From positions 1,860,001 to 1,924,000 of the forward strand of contig JBFWNV010000001.1 of NCBI GenBank assembly GCA_050250875.1: a DNA stretch of 64,000 nt, given 5' to 3'. Numbering within the stretch: the stretch's first letter is position 1; each line of letters begins with the position of its first letter. Positions 1 through 11,107 of the stretch are shown here, piece after piece. The DNA comes from CAWAYR01 sp050250875 (GTDB lineage: Bacteria; Acidobacteriota; Vicinamibacteria; Vicinamibacterales; UBA2999). A program made the translations under genes and the position numbers. The notes below the pieces were generated by a model. It was not told where the DNA came from and did not search any database. It worked only from the letters and a program-made list of their open reading frames with translations.

Positions 1-1
1 G

Positions 2-988
2 CTGCGGGTCATCCCGGTGCGGCGGATGCCGTCGCCCGAGGCCTACGACGCCACGCTGCGTGCCCGCGCCCTGCGCCAGCAGGCCACCGAGGCGTCGCTC
101 GGCCGTGCCCGCGAGTACTTCGAGCAGGCCATCGCCCTCGATCCCGCCTACGCGGCGGCGCATGCCGGCCTCGCCGACGTCTATCTCGTGCTGGCCGGAC
201 CGGGGTGGGAGTTCGACCGGGCGCGCACGCTGGCGCCGCTGGCGCTGGCCTCGGCCGCCCGCGCCATCGAGCTCGATCCCAAGCTGCCCGACGGCTATGC
301 GGTGCGCGGTCTGTGCCGTCTCTGGGCCCACGACGCCCGCGGCGCCGAGGAGGACATCCGCCACGCCATCGCCCTCAACCCGAGCGACGCGCTGGCCCAC
401 CGCTATCTCTCCACGGTGCTGGTCGTGACCGGCCGCCCCGAGGACGCCGTGGCGTCGGCTCGCCGAGCGCTGCAGCTCGACCCGCTCTCGCCGGCGTCGG
501 GCACCACGGTGGCGTACCGCCTCTACTACGCGGGACGCTACGAGGAGGCGCTGCGCGAGTTCGACCGTGCCCTCGAGGGTGCCCCCGACTACGCCTCGGC
601 GTGGATCGGCAAGGCCCAGACCTATCGCGCCCTCGGGCGCGCCGACGACGCCCGCGCGGCGGTCCGCGAAGCGGGCCCGCGCGCCGGCGGTCGCACCTAT
701 ATCAAGGCCTACACCGCCTACTCTCTGGCGCTCGACGGCGACCGGGCGGCCGCCCGGGCGATCCGCGACGAGCTGGCGGCCGTCGCGCGCACGCGCTACG
801 TGTCGCCGTTCGAATTCGCATTGGTGGCCGCCGGGCTCGGCGAGGCCGACGAGGTGACCCGGTATCTGGACGAGCTGAAGGCGGATGGATCGGGGTGGGA
901 CGTCTTCGTGCCGATCGAGCGCGAGCTGGCGCCCTACCGGCGGGCGGCCATCACTGCACGCGCCGCCGGCTCTCGAGGATCGCGATAA
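2..988 (+). CDS. TPR-repeat protein, 5'-truncated by window edge
   Basis: The reading frame is open from the window edge, so this is the C-terminal part of a longer protein. It is made of tetratricopeptide repeats with the usual small/large pattern, for example AREYFEQAIALDPAYAAAHA, AARAIELDPKLPDGYA, IRHAIALNPSDALAHRY and ARRALQLDPLSP. TPR arrays of this kind often follow a kinase or a CadC-type winged-helix domain in Acidobacteria and act in protein-protein contacts; which N-terminal domain is present here cannot be seen. A GTG at 17 could be an internal start but is probably not the true one. The 3' end overlaps the convergent anti-sigma gene by 38 bp. Confidence 0.8.
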   Translation: MRVIPVRRMPSPEAYDATLRARALRQQATEASLGRAREYFEQAIALDPAYAAAHAGLADVYLVLAGPGWEFDRARTLAPLALASAARAIELDPKLPDGYAVRGLCRLWAHDARGAEEDIRHAIALNPSDALAHRYLSTVLVVTGRPEDAVASARRALQLDPLSPASGTTVAYRLYYAGRYEEALREFDRALEGAPDYASAWIGKAQTYRALGRADDARAAVREAGPRAGGRTYIKAYTAYSLALDGDRAAARAIRDELAAVARTRYVSPFEFALVAAGLGEADEVTRYLDELKADGSGWDVFVPIERELAPYRRAAITARAAGSRGSR

Positions 989-1199
989 TCAGCTCCTCGG
1001 GCACGTCGTCGGGGAGCTCGCCTTCGCCGCACTTCGTGAACGCCGCCCGGCCGGCGGCGACGGTGGCCTTGTACTGCCGCAGATAGCGATCGCAGGCCGG
1101 ACAGCGGGAGATGTGCCGCTCGAACGGCGTGTGGACGTCGCCGGGGAGGTCCCCGTCGAGGTAGTCCATGATGAAGTCGGCGAACTCACGACAGGTCAC
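951..1199 (-). CDS. Zinc-finger anti-sigma factor (zf-HC2 type)
   Basis: Small protein of 82 residues whose N-terminal half carries the anti-sigma zinc-finger signature HISRCPACDRYL (H-x3-C-x2-C), preceded by a CREFADFIMDYLDGDL helix. These domains hold an ECF sigma factor inactive at the membrane or in the cytoplasm. There is no obvious membrane segment, so this looks like a soluble form. The start is the GTG at 1199, which overlaps the sigma-factor stop (GTGA), so the two are translationally coupled as expected for a sigma/anti-sigma pair. The signal it senses is unknown. Confidence 0.85.
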   Translation of the reverse strand: MTCREFADFIMDYLDGDLPGDVHTPFERHISRCPACDRYLRQYKATVAAGRAAFTKCGEGELPDDVPEELIIAILESRRRVQ

Positions 1200-1831
1200 G
1201 ACGGCTTCCTTTCCGCGTCCGTGGCGGACGAGGCACGAAGGCGCTGGTCGATCAGCGCACGTAGCGCCTGGCGGGCGCGGTGGAGGCGAATCTTCACGGC
1301 GTTCTCGGTGATGCCCAGGGCGTCGGCCGCCTCCGGGGTGCTCATCTCTTCGATGTCGCGAAGCAGCAGGACGGTACGGTAGTTCTCCGGTAATTTGTCG
1401 ATTTGTGCACGAACGAAGGCGCGCGTCTCGGCCCGTTCCAGGGCCACGTCGGCGCCGTCGCTCCACTCCACCGGTTCGACGTGCTGGTGGCCGTCGTCCT
1501 TGTAGCCCGGCAGCAGCGCGTCGACGGAATCTTCCGGCCGGCGCTTGCGGCTGCGCAGCTTCATCAGCGCGGTGTTGACGACGATGCGGTGCAGCCAGGT
1601 GGACAGCCGGGCGTGGCCCTCGAAGCGCGGCAGCGCCTTGAAGGCCGAGATGAACGCCTCCTGCAGGGCGTCTCGCGCATCTTCTTCGGTGCCGAGGATG
1701 CGGCGGGCCACGGTCAGCAGCCGCGTGGAGGTGCCGCGGACGAGCGCCTCGTAGGCGTCGTCGGATCCGGCGCGCAGCCCGGCGAGCAGCGCCGCCTCGG
1801 CGGCCTCTTCGGGGTCGGACGCGACAGACAT
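1196..1831 (-). CDS. ECF (RpoE-like) RNA polymerase sigma factor
   Basis: A 211-residue sigma-70 family protein. Region 2 spans about residues 25-95 (ARRILGTEEDARDALQEAF, then the -10 recognition stretch RFEGHARLSTWLHRIVVNTA). Region 4 with its helix-turn-helix lies at about 145-195 (LPENYRTVLLLRDIEEMS, then ITENAVKIRLHRARQALR). There is no C-terminal extension, so it is a compact ECF type. It lies 16 bp downstream of the GH63-like gene on the same strand and is coupled to the anti-sigma gene. Target promoters cannot be inferred. Confidence 0.92.
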   Translation of the reverse strand: MSVASDPEEAAEAALLAGLRAGSDDAYEALVRGTSTRLLTVARRILGTEEDARDALQEAFISAFKALPRFEGHARLSTWLHRIVVNTALMKLRSRKRRPEDSVDALLPGYKDDGHQHVEPVEWSDGADVALERAETRAFVRAQIDKLPENYRTVLLLRDIEEMSTPEAADALGITENAVKIRLHRARQALRALIDQRLRASSATDAERKPS

Positions 1832-1847
1832 CGAGCGCGCGAGTCTA

Positions 1848-4586
<2,739 letters not shown>

Positions 4587-4672
4587 GCGGCTTCAGATGC
4601 CGCTCGACGGACGGCGTGTCCCGACACCCGGCGGCGGGCGGGACATCAGAGGCGGCAAGGAGCGTGAAGGTC

Positions 4673-5140
4673 ATGCGTCGAGGACTGCTGACACTGCTGA
4701 TCGGACTGGTGCTGTCGGGCGGGCTGGCCGCCCAGGGGCCGCCGGCCACCCCCGTGAACGTGGACGCGCAGGGGCTGGCCCTGCACGGCTACGACGCGGT
4801 GGCCTACTTCACCCAGGGCAAGGCGGTGGCCGGCTCGGCGCAGTTCGAGCACACCTGGAGCGGCGCCAAGTGGCGCTTCGCCAGCGCCGCGAACCGCGAC
4901 CGCTTCGTCAAGGCGCCGGAACAGTACGCGCCGCAGTTCGGCGGCTACTGCGCCTGGGCGGTGAGCCGCAACTACACCGCCGACATCGATCCCGAGGCCT
5001 TCGCGGTGGTCGACGGCAAGCTCTACGTCAACTACTCGTCGTTCGTGCAGGCCCGGTGGCGGATCGACCGCGCCGGCAACATCGCCAAAGGCCACGCCAA
5101 CTGGCCGGGGCTGCTGGCGACGGCGAAGGGAGGCCGGTGA
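4673..5140 (+). CDS. Secreted YHS-domain protein
   Basis: A 155-residue protein with a Sec signal peptide (MRRGLLTLLIGLVLSGGLAA) and a YHS domain: LHGYDAVAYFTQGKAVAGSA, a later YAPQFGGYCAWAVS segment and KLYVNYS. YHS domains occur in metal-handling or redox proteins; the conserved Tyr/Cys here suggests metal or haem association, but no partner is proven. The ATG at 4673 is preferred over an upstream one because AAGGAG lies at 4657-4662 and it starts exactly at the signal peptide. The stop overlaps the next start (TGATG), so it is coupled to the DoxX-like gene. Confidence 0.85.
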   Translation: MRRGLLTLLIGLVLSGGLAAQGPPATPVNVDAQGLALHGYDAVAYFTQGKAVAGSAQFEHTWSGAKWRFASAANRDRFVKAPEQYAPQFGGYCAWAVSRNYTADIDPEAFAVVDGKLYVNYSSFVQARWRIDRAGNIAKGHANWPGLLATAKGGR

Positions 5141-5508
5141 TGGTCGCGCTCGACTGGGTCGTGCGGCTGGTCGCCGCCGCGATCCTGCTGCAGACGTTGT
5201 TCTTCAAGTTCACCGGCGCGCCCGAGTCGGTCTACATCTTCACCACACTGGGTGCCGAGCCGTGGGGCCGCATCGGCTCCGGTGTGGCCGAGCTCATCGC
5301 GTCGGGGCTGCTGCTCTGGACCGGCACCGCCGGATTCGGCGGGGTGCTGGCGATGGGGCTGATGGCCGGCGCCATCGGCAGCCATCTGACCCGGCTCGGC
5401 ATCGAGGTGCAGGGCGACGGCGGCCTGCTCTTCGCCCTGGCCTGCGTCGTGTTCGTGTGCGGAGCCGCCAGCACCTGGCTGCATCGCGACGGCCTGCGGG
5501 TGTTCTGA
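5140..5508 (+). CDS. DoxX-like small integral membrane protein
   Basis: A 122-residue protein with four predicted hydrophobic segments (WVVRLVAAAILLQTLFFKF near the N-terminus, then around residues 45-62, 66-84 and 95-112). The early LQTLFFKFTGAPES stretch, followed by GRIGSGVAELIAS, matches the DoxX/DUF417-like fold. DoxX relatives are associated with quinone or thiol redox at the membrane. Its start codon overlaps the YHS stop by one base, so the two are probably made in fixed ratio. The function is inferred only from the family and from pairing with a redox-type exported protein. Confidence 0.75.
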   Translation: MVALDWVVRLVAAAILLQTLFFKFTGAPESVYIFTTLGAEPWGRIGSGVAELIASGLLLWTGTAGFGGVLAMGLMAGAIGSHLTRLGIEVQGDGGLLFALACVVFVCGAASTWLHRDGLRVF

Positions 5509-5509
5509 C

Positions 5510-6244
5510 ATGTGCACGGTCACCTTGCTGCCAATGGGCGATCACCTGCGGGTGATGGCCAACCGCGACGAGCGGCACGACCGGCCGAGCGCGCATCCGC
5601 CGCTCATCTCGCGGGCGGGGAGCGCGCTGGCGCTGATGCCGGTCGATCCGCAGAGCGGCGGCACCTGGATCGCAGCGACGTCCGCGGGGCTGGTGTTCGC
5701 GCTGCTGAACGGCACCGGCGAGGCGGCAGCCACGGCCCCGAGCCGCGGCCGGCTCATCCTCGAGCTGCTCGACTGCATGGACCTCGGCCAGGTGACGGCG
5801 CGCGCGCAGTCGCTCACCTGGCGCGGCTGGCCGCCGCACCGGCTGCTCGTCAGCGACGGCCGGCGCACCCTGGAGCTGCGGGTGCGACCCGGCGGGTTCA
5901 GCATGGACACCTACGAGATACGCGGGCCGCTCGGGTTCACGTCGGTGCCACCTGGAGACGTGGAAGCCGAGCCGGCGCGCCGCGCGCTCTTCGATCGAGT
6001 GGTGGCGGCGGCCGCCGATCCGCTCGACGGCCAGGACGGGTTCCATCGCCATCGCTGGCCCGATCGTCCGCACCTGAGCGTGCACATGCGGCGCCACGAC
6101 TATGCGACCCAGAGCATCACGACCGTGGACGTGACGCCGACGCGGGTGCGGATGCGCTACGAAACGACCCGCGAGGTCGTTGGCCAGCCGGCGTGGCTGT
6201 CGATCGAGCGACGGCACACCCGGCTGGTGGCCCTGGCGTCGTGA
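5510..6244 (+). CDS. NRDE/TANGO2-family protein
   Basis: A 244-residue protein starting MCTVT with the defining NRDE motif at residues 18-21 (MANRDER). The family (Pfam NRDE, eukaryotic TANGO2) has an Ntn-hydrolase-like architecture with an N-terminal Cys, here Cys2, and has been linked to haem or lipid handling; bacterial roles are unsettled. Later conserved features include GGTWIAATSAGLVFALLNG and the phrase DRPHLSVHMRRHDYATQS. It lies one base after the DoxX-like gene and ahead of the VTT/ATP-grasp gene, so it belongs to the same four-gene run. Confidence 0.85.
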   Translation: MCTVTLLPMGDHLRVMANRDERHDRPSAHPPLISRAGSALALMPVDPQSGGTWIAATSAGLVFALLNGTGEAAATAPSRGRLILELLDCMDLGQVTARAQSLTWRGWPPHRLLVSDGRRTLELRVRPGGFSMDTYEIRGPLGFTSVPPGDVEAEPARRALFDRVVAAAADPLDGQDGFHRHRWPDRPHLSVHMRRHDYATQSITTVDVTPTRVRMRYETTREVVGQPAWLSIERRHTRLVALAS

Positions 6245-6260
6245 CGGCGACGGTGGAGTC

Positions 6261-7795
6261 ATGACGTTCACCGCAATCGGGATCTTGATCGGCACGCTCG
6301 TCTCCGAGGACGCGGCGGCGTTGTATGCGGGCTGGCTGGTCCGCTCCGGCGAGCTGTCGGCCGCCGAGGCGCTCGTGGCGTGCGGGCTGGGGATCTACCT
6401 GGGCGACCTCGGCCTGTGGCTGGCCGGCCGGATGCTGGCGCAAAGCGATCGCGTGCACCGCTGGTGCGTGCGGCGGCTGCCGCGGCCGCTCGGCCGAGCG
6501 CTGGTGCTGGCGTGGACGAACCGGCGGCGCTGGTCGCCAGCCGGTTCCTGCCGGGCACGCGGCTGCCGTTGTATCTGGCAGCGGGCGCGCTCGGCACGCG
6601 GCCAAGCGTCTTCTTCGGCTGGACCGCGGCGGCGGTGGCGGCGTGGACGCCGCTCATCGTGCTCGGCACCTCCGAACTGCTGATTGGCGGGATCGCGCTG
6701 GTGGCCGGGCTGCGCGTGGCGCAGACGGCGCGCGGGCAGCGCCTGTGGCGCGTCGTGTCGGCGCGGGCCGATCGGTGGCGGCGGCTCGAGTTCTGGCCGT
6801 CGTGGCTGGTCTACGCCCCGCTCGGTCCGTGGCTGTTGTGGCTGGCGGCGCGGCACGGCGGCCTCGGCACGATCGGGGCGGCCAATCCCGGACTGGAGGA
6901 CGGCGGATTCGTCGGCGAGTCGAAGTTCGCGATTCTGCGGGCGCTGCCGGCGCGGTGGACGGTGCCGTCGGCGCTGGTGCCGGCGGGAGAGCCGATGCGG
7001 CGCGTCCGCGCGTTCGACGCCGCGGTTGTCAACGGCGGATGGACCTATCCGCTGATCCTCAAGCCCGACGTCGGCCAGAAGGGCGTGGGGGTGCGGCGCA
7101 TCGCGTCGCGCGACGACGCGGTGGCGTACCTGGCCAGCGAGCCGGGGCCGGTGATCGTGCAGCCGTGGCATCCGGGGCCGTTCGAGGCCGGCGTGTTCTA
7201 CTGCCGCCGGCCCGACGAGGCGCGCGGGCGCATCTTCAGCGTTACCGACAAGCGCTTTCCGACGCTGGTCGGCGACGGGGTGTCCACGGTGGAACAGCTC
7301 CTGTGGGAGCATCCGCGCTACCGGCTGCAGGTGCCGCTGTTCCTGTCGCGCCACGACGGCGCGCGGGTGCTCGCCGATGGCGAGCCGCTGGCGCTGGTGA
7401 CCTCGGGCAACCACTGTCAGGGGGCGGTGTTCCTCGACGGCGCCGACCTCGTCACGCCGGCGCTCACCGCCCGCATCGACGAGATCGCCCGCAGCGTGCC
7501 GGGGTTCTTCATCGGCCGCTTCGACGTGCGCTACCGGAGCGTGGCGGGCTTCCGCCGCGGCGACGACCTGGCGATCGTCGAGCTGAACGGCGTCACCTCG
7601 GAGTCGACGAACATCTACGACCCCGGCTACGGCGCCTGGCGGGCGTGGCGGACCCTGGCGCGTCAGTGGCAGCTGGTGTTCGAGATCGGCGCCGCCAACC
7701 GCGTCCGCGGCGCCCAGGCGCTGAATCTGCGCCGGTTGCTGAAACTGACATGGACCTATCTGCTCAGCGCCCCGCCCATGCCCACATCTAGCTAA
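6261..7795 (+). CDS. VTT (DedA-like) membrane domain fused to ATP-grasp-like ligase domain; frameshifted
   Basis: Two reading frames make one protein. Frame one runs from ATG 6261 to a premature stop at 6683 and encodes MTFTAIGILIGTLVSEDAAA plus a GLGIYLGDLGLWLAGRM segment, the start of a VTT/DedA domain. The frame used from about 6530 to 7795 continues with SRFLPGTRLPLYLAAGAL, the re-entrant motif that completes that domain. It then has about 300 residues resembling ATP-grasp carboxylate-amine ligases (YPLILKPDVGQKGVGVRRI, VIVQPWHPGPFEAGVFY, FIGRFDVRY, AIVELNGVTSESTNIYD). Restoring one base within the GC-rich stretch 6522-6530 would give an intact protein of about 511 residues. The ligase substrate is unknown. 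Confidence 0.7.
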
Positions 7796-7805
7796 GTAGG
7801 CAACT

Positions 7806-7867
7806 AGGGGCCTGGCCCCTGTGGCACGAAAGCTGCGCAGCTTTCGTGCCATTGGGGCCAGGCCCCT
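7806..7867. repeat. 62-bp dispersed palindromic repeat, copy 1
   Basis: Almost perfect palindrome. Outer 14-bp arms AGGGGCCTGGCCCC and GGGGCCAGGCCCCT enclose a 28-bp perfect core palindrome with half GGCACGAAAGCTGC, with 3-nt linkers between. It lies between the VTT/ATP-grasp stop and the peptidase gene. Other copies are at 12033-12190, 38190-38251 and 40711-40772. It would fold into a long hairpin in RNA or a cruciform in DNA. It could act as a terminator, a REP-like nuclease target or an attachment site. Confidence 0.9.
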
Positions 7868-7967
7868 GTTGCACACGGCCTGAGGTCCGGACCCGGCCAT
7901 CGTCGCTTGTTGAGCGATAGTCATGGCGCGGGCCCGGGTGCTCCCCCGTCCCCGCGCGGAGGGGTCC

Positions 7968-9507
7968 ATGGCGACCAAGTCGCTCTCGAGCAAGATCGTG
8001 GTGACCAACCGGGGCGCGCTGCTGGCCAAGTACGGCACGGGCGGCGTCAAGGCCATCGAGCAGGCCGTGAAGGCCCTGGCCACCGCCGACGCGAAGCGCG
8101 GGCTGGCCACCCGACTCGTCTACCTCGACGGCGCAAGCCTCGGGTCGGCGCGTGTGACCGACGCCAGCGACCCGGCCGAGAACAAGGCGGCTGTCGACGC
8201 CGTGGCCAGGACGCATCGGCCCGAGTACCTCGTGATCCTCGGCTCGCGCGATGTCGTGCCCTACCAGGATCTGAAGAACAAGCTTTACGACCCGGCCGAC
8301 CCCGACTCCGACCCCGACCGCTTCGCCGGCAGCGACCTGCCCTACGCCTGCGAGGCGCCCTACAGCCAGGACGTGACGAAGTTCCTCGGCCCGACGCGAG
8401 TGGTCGGACGCATCCCCGACCTGACCGCCGCCGCCACCCCCGCTTACCTGCTGGCCCGGCTGAAGGCGAGCGGCGCCGCCAAGCCGCAGCCGCGGCCCGA
8501 CTCCTGCTTCGCGCTGTCGGCCAAGGTGTGGGTGAAGTCCACCAAGATGAGCGTCCGCAACATCCTCGGCGCCGTGCCGGTGGTGCTCACCTCACCCGCC
8601 GCCGGGCCGACGTTCACCACGAAGGCGCTGCGCGAGAAGGTGCACTTCGTGAACTGCCACGGCAACGAGTCTGACCACACCTTCAGCGGCGAGCACCCCA
8701 AGGACGTCTATGCGACGGCGATGGACTCGCGCAAGCTCAAGGGAATCAGCACCGGCACCGTCGCCGCCTTCGAGTGCTGCTTCGGCGCCGAGCTCTACGA
8801 TCCGCAGGGGCTGCCGGCGATGAGCAATCGCCAACGCCTATCTGGCCAAGGGCGCCGCCGGCATCGTGGCCGCGACGACCATCGCCTACGGTCCGGCCGA
8901 CGACAACGCCAACGCCGACGTGATCTGTCAGCTCTTCCTCGAGCAGCTGCTCAAAGGCGCCTCGCTCGGCCGGGCGCTGCTTGAGGCGCGGCTGGCCTAC
9001 GTGCGGCAGCAGAGCGTGGTCGATCCCTACGACGAGAAGACGCTGGCGCAGTTCGTCCTGCTCGGCGACCCGTCGATCCATCCCTTCGTCGAGGCCGCCG
9101 TCCCGAAGACCGCGCCGTCGCCCCAGGCCAGGTCGCAGGCGCATGCTGCCCGGTTGCAGCGCCGCGTGCGGCTGATGAAGGCGGGTGAGCGCCTGTCGCG
9201 CGAGACCGCCTACACCGTGCCGGCCAAGTCGCCGCAGAAGGCGGCGGCGGTGATGCGTCGCAAGGCGCTGGCGGCGGCGCGGCGCCGGTTCAAGCACCTG
9301 CGCGCGTTCCAGGTGCACGAGCCGGCCGCCGCCAAGCAGGTGATGGGCAAGGCGCTGAAGACGATGCCCAAGGCCCGGCTGGTGTTCGTCGCCACCCGGC
9401 AGCGCAAGACCGCGGCCACGGGCCCGACCACACCGCCACGCATCGAGGGCCTGCTGGCGTATCAGGTGAACGGCGAGGTCGTGACCCGGGTCGTCGAGAG
9501 CCGGTAG
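7968..9507 (+). CDS. Caspase-fold (C25/gingipain-like) cysteine peptidase; frameshifted
   Basis: The first frame (from ATG 7968, preceded by GGAGG at 7958-7962) shows a caspase-type order. It has LVILGSRDVVPYQD near residues 88-101, the catalytic His in HFVNCHGN (His231) and the catalytic Cys in VAAFECCFGAE (Cys270 or Cys271). At about 8829 one extra C breaks the frame. The other frame continues NAYLAKGAAGIVAATTIAYG, ILLEQLL-type helices and FVLLGDPSIHPF, the normal C25 ending. A Lys/Arg-rich helical tail and a short beta end up to 9507 follow. With the base removed the protein would be about 513 residues. No signal peptide is visible, so it probably acts in the cytoplasm. The substrate is unknown. 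Confidence 0.7.
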
Positions 9508-9526
9508 ACGCGCGGGGCGCGAGGCG

Positions 9527-9532
9527 TACAAT
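9527..9532 (+). promoter_or_regulatory. Candidate leaderless -10 box (TACAAT)
   Basis: TACAAT ends 6 nt before the ATG at 9539 with no Shine-Dalgarno sequence between. This is the spacing expected if transcription starts at the start codon. TAGACG at 9505-9510 could be a weak -35. Confidence 0.5.
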
Positions 9533-9538
9533 CGCCCC

Positions 9539-9871
9539 ATGCGCGTCCAGGGGCGGATCGAGATCGGACCCTACGGCGGCACGTCGAAGAGCGCGCGCCA
9601 GCACCAGGCGTTTCTCGTCACACCGGATGGCGAGCGGCTGCAGCTGCGCCGCTACGACGGGCCGCCGATGCGCGACGCGGTGCTCGAAGGCATGGCCGGG
9701 CAGGAGGTCGTCGCCGACGGCCTCCGCCGCGACCGGCTGTTCATCGCCAAGGCGCTGGTGCCCGCGCCCGCCGGCGCCGCACCCGCGGGGCGCGCGCGCG
9801 GCGCCGCTACGGCACCTTCGTCGGGAACAGCGCCTTCAGCTTCTGGTGGAAGAGCGAAGCGAAGGTCTTGA
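9539..9871 (+). CDS. Small conserved-looking protein of unknown function
   Basis: Up to 110 residues. The first 75 look like a compact beta-rich domain (MRVQGRIEIGPYGGTSKSA, FLVTPDGERLQLRRYDGPPM, VVADGLRRDRLFIAKAL), reminiscent of a small OB-fold or a binding module; no family is recognised. The Ala/Gly/Ser-rich tail after about residue 78 overlaps the convergent SGNH gene by 65 bp and may be non-conserved. The promoter just upstream looks leaderless. It sits between the caspase-like peptidase and the SGNH hydrolase, which hints at a shared role but does not prove one. Confidence 0.6.
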   Translation: MRVQGRIEIGPYGGTSKSARQHQAFLVTPDGERLQLRRYDGPPMRDAVLEGMAGQEVVADGLRRDRLFIAKALVPAPAGAAPAGRARGAATAPSSGTAPSASGGRAKRRS

Positions 9872-10910
9872 AGCCGTCCTTCGACGGATGCAGCTCGTTG
9901 TGCCACGAGCCGGTCGCCGGCGCCAGCGTCCCCTGGCCGTTGATGAACGTCACCTTCTGATGCGCCGCCTCGAGTGACGCCAGCATGGTGGCGAACTGCT
10001 GCAGCAGGATCTTCGTCACCGCGAACGCCGCCGCCTGCGTGGGGAACCCGCGCAGATCGAACGTCGGCTTGAGCCACGGGCCGAGATGGCAGATGCCGCG
10101 GCCGTCCGGAATCGCGAAGTCGTAGGCGTGGAAGACGAGATGCGTCTGCGGGCTGAGCCGATCGCGCAGCCCGATCAGATCTTCGTAGCCGGCGCGCACG
10201 AGCGCCAGCGCGGCGTCGAGCCGGCCCTGGTGGATCAGCGCCGCCGGCGGCAGGGTGGCGTTGAAGTCGCGGATCCACAGCGCCATCGGGTTGTCGACGA
10301 TGTCGTTGCCGCCGCCCGAGAACAGCAGCACGTCCCACGGCCCACCGGCCGGACAGCCGCTGGTGAACTGCGCGATCAGCTCCTTGCGTTCCTTGACGCC
10401 GAGCATGTAGCGCACCTCGTCGCCAGCCTTGGCCAGGTTGAGGATGGGCACGCCGAGCTTGTCCTCGAGCCGCGGGATCACGCCGCCGCCGAAGAACGGC
10501 ACGGGGTAGTCGAACCACGAGTCGCCCTCGGCGAACACCTGCAGCGGCTTGGGCGGAGCCTTCGGCGCCGGCGCGCCCTTCTTCCGCTTGGGCGCCAGCC
10601 CCTTCACGCCGCGTTTCTTCATGATCGCCATGGTGGCGCGGTACTCGCGGATGCGCCGCCGCTTCTCCTGCTCCTGCTTGAGCGCGAGCTTGCGCCGCTC
10701 GACGCCGACGCTAGCCGGCGAGGCCGGCACGAGCGCGGCCTTGCCGCCCTTGGGGAGCGGCACGGCGAGCCTGGCCAGCGCGCGCGCCTGCTTCAGGGTG
10801 ACGGGGCCGGTGCCGGGCGAGGCGCTCGTCGCCTTGGGCCGGGGGGCCGGGCGCCGACGAGCCGTGGCAGAGGTGCGGGACTTCGCGCGGCGGGCAGGGG
10901 TTCTGGCCAT
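9807..10910 (-). CDS. SGNH/GDSL hydrolase with basic N-terminal extension (GDSW type)
   Basis: A 367-residue protein. Residues 1-125 are low-complexity and strongly basic (runs of Arg, Lys, Ala, Pro). The hydrolase domain follows: block I FAEGDSWFDYP with the Ser nucleophile, a block II Gly region (NLAKAGDEVRYML), block III FSGGGNDIVDNP, and a C-terminal block V NELHPSKDGF with the catalytic His. All key blocks are present, so it should be an active esterase, lipase or deacylase. There is no signal peptide; the basic tail suggests nucleic-acid or membrane-surface binding. GGAGGA lies 7 nt before the ATG. It is convergent with the small 9539 gene. Confidence 0.85.
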   Translation of the reverse strand: MARTPARRAKSRTSATARRRPAPRPKATSASPGTGPVTLKQARALARLAVPLPKGGKAALVPASPASVGVERRKLALKQEQEKRRRIREYRATMAIMKKRGVKGLAPKRKKGAPAPKAPPKPLQVFAEGDSWFDYPVPFFGGGVIPRLEDKLGVPILNLAKAGDEVRYMLGVKERKELIAQFTSGCPAGGPWDVLLFSGGGNDIVDNPMALWIRDFNATLPPAALIHQGRLDAALALVRAGYEDLIGLRDRLSPQTHLVFHAYDFAIPDGRGICHLGPWLKPTFDLRGFPTQAAAFAVTKILLQQFATMLASLEAAHQKVTFINGQGTLAPATGSWHNELHPSKDGFKTFASLFHQKLKALFPTKVP

Positions 10911-11107
10911 GGACGGATCCTCCGAGGGAGAGGCTCACGGGGGTCCACGGCGGGGGAGCCGGTGGACGAGGACCGCCCGGGACCTTGTAGCACAAGGCGA
11001 CGCCGCGGTGCGCCGTCCCTCACTTGCGGGGTGGTTCGTCACGCCGACGAGGCGATCCGGCCCAGTCCGCTTGGCGACTCGTGGCGGATGAGAGAGCATC
11101 CAAGGGC

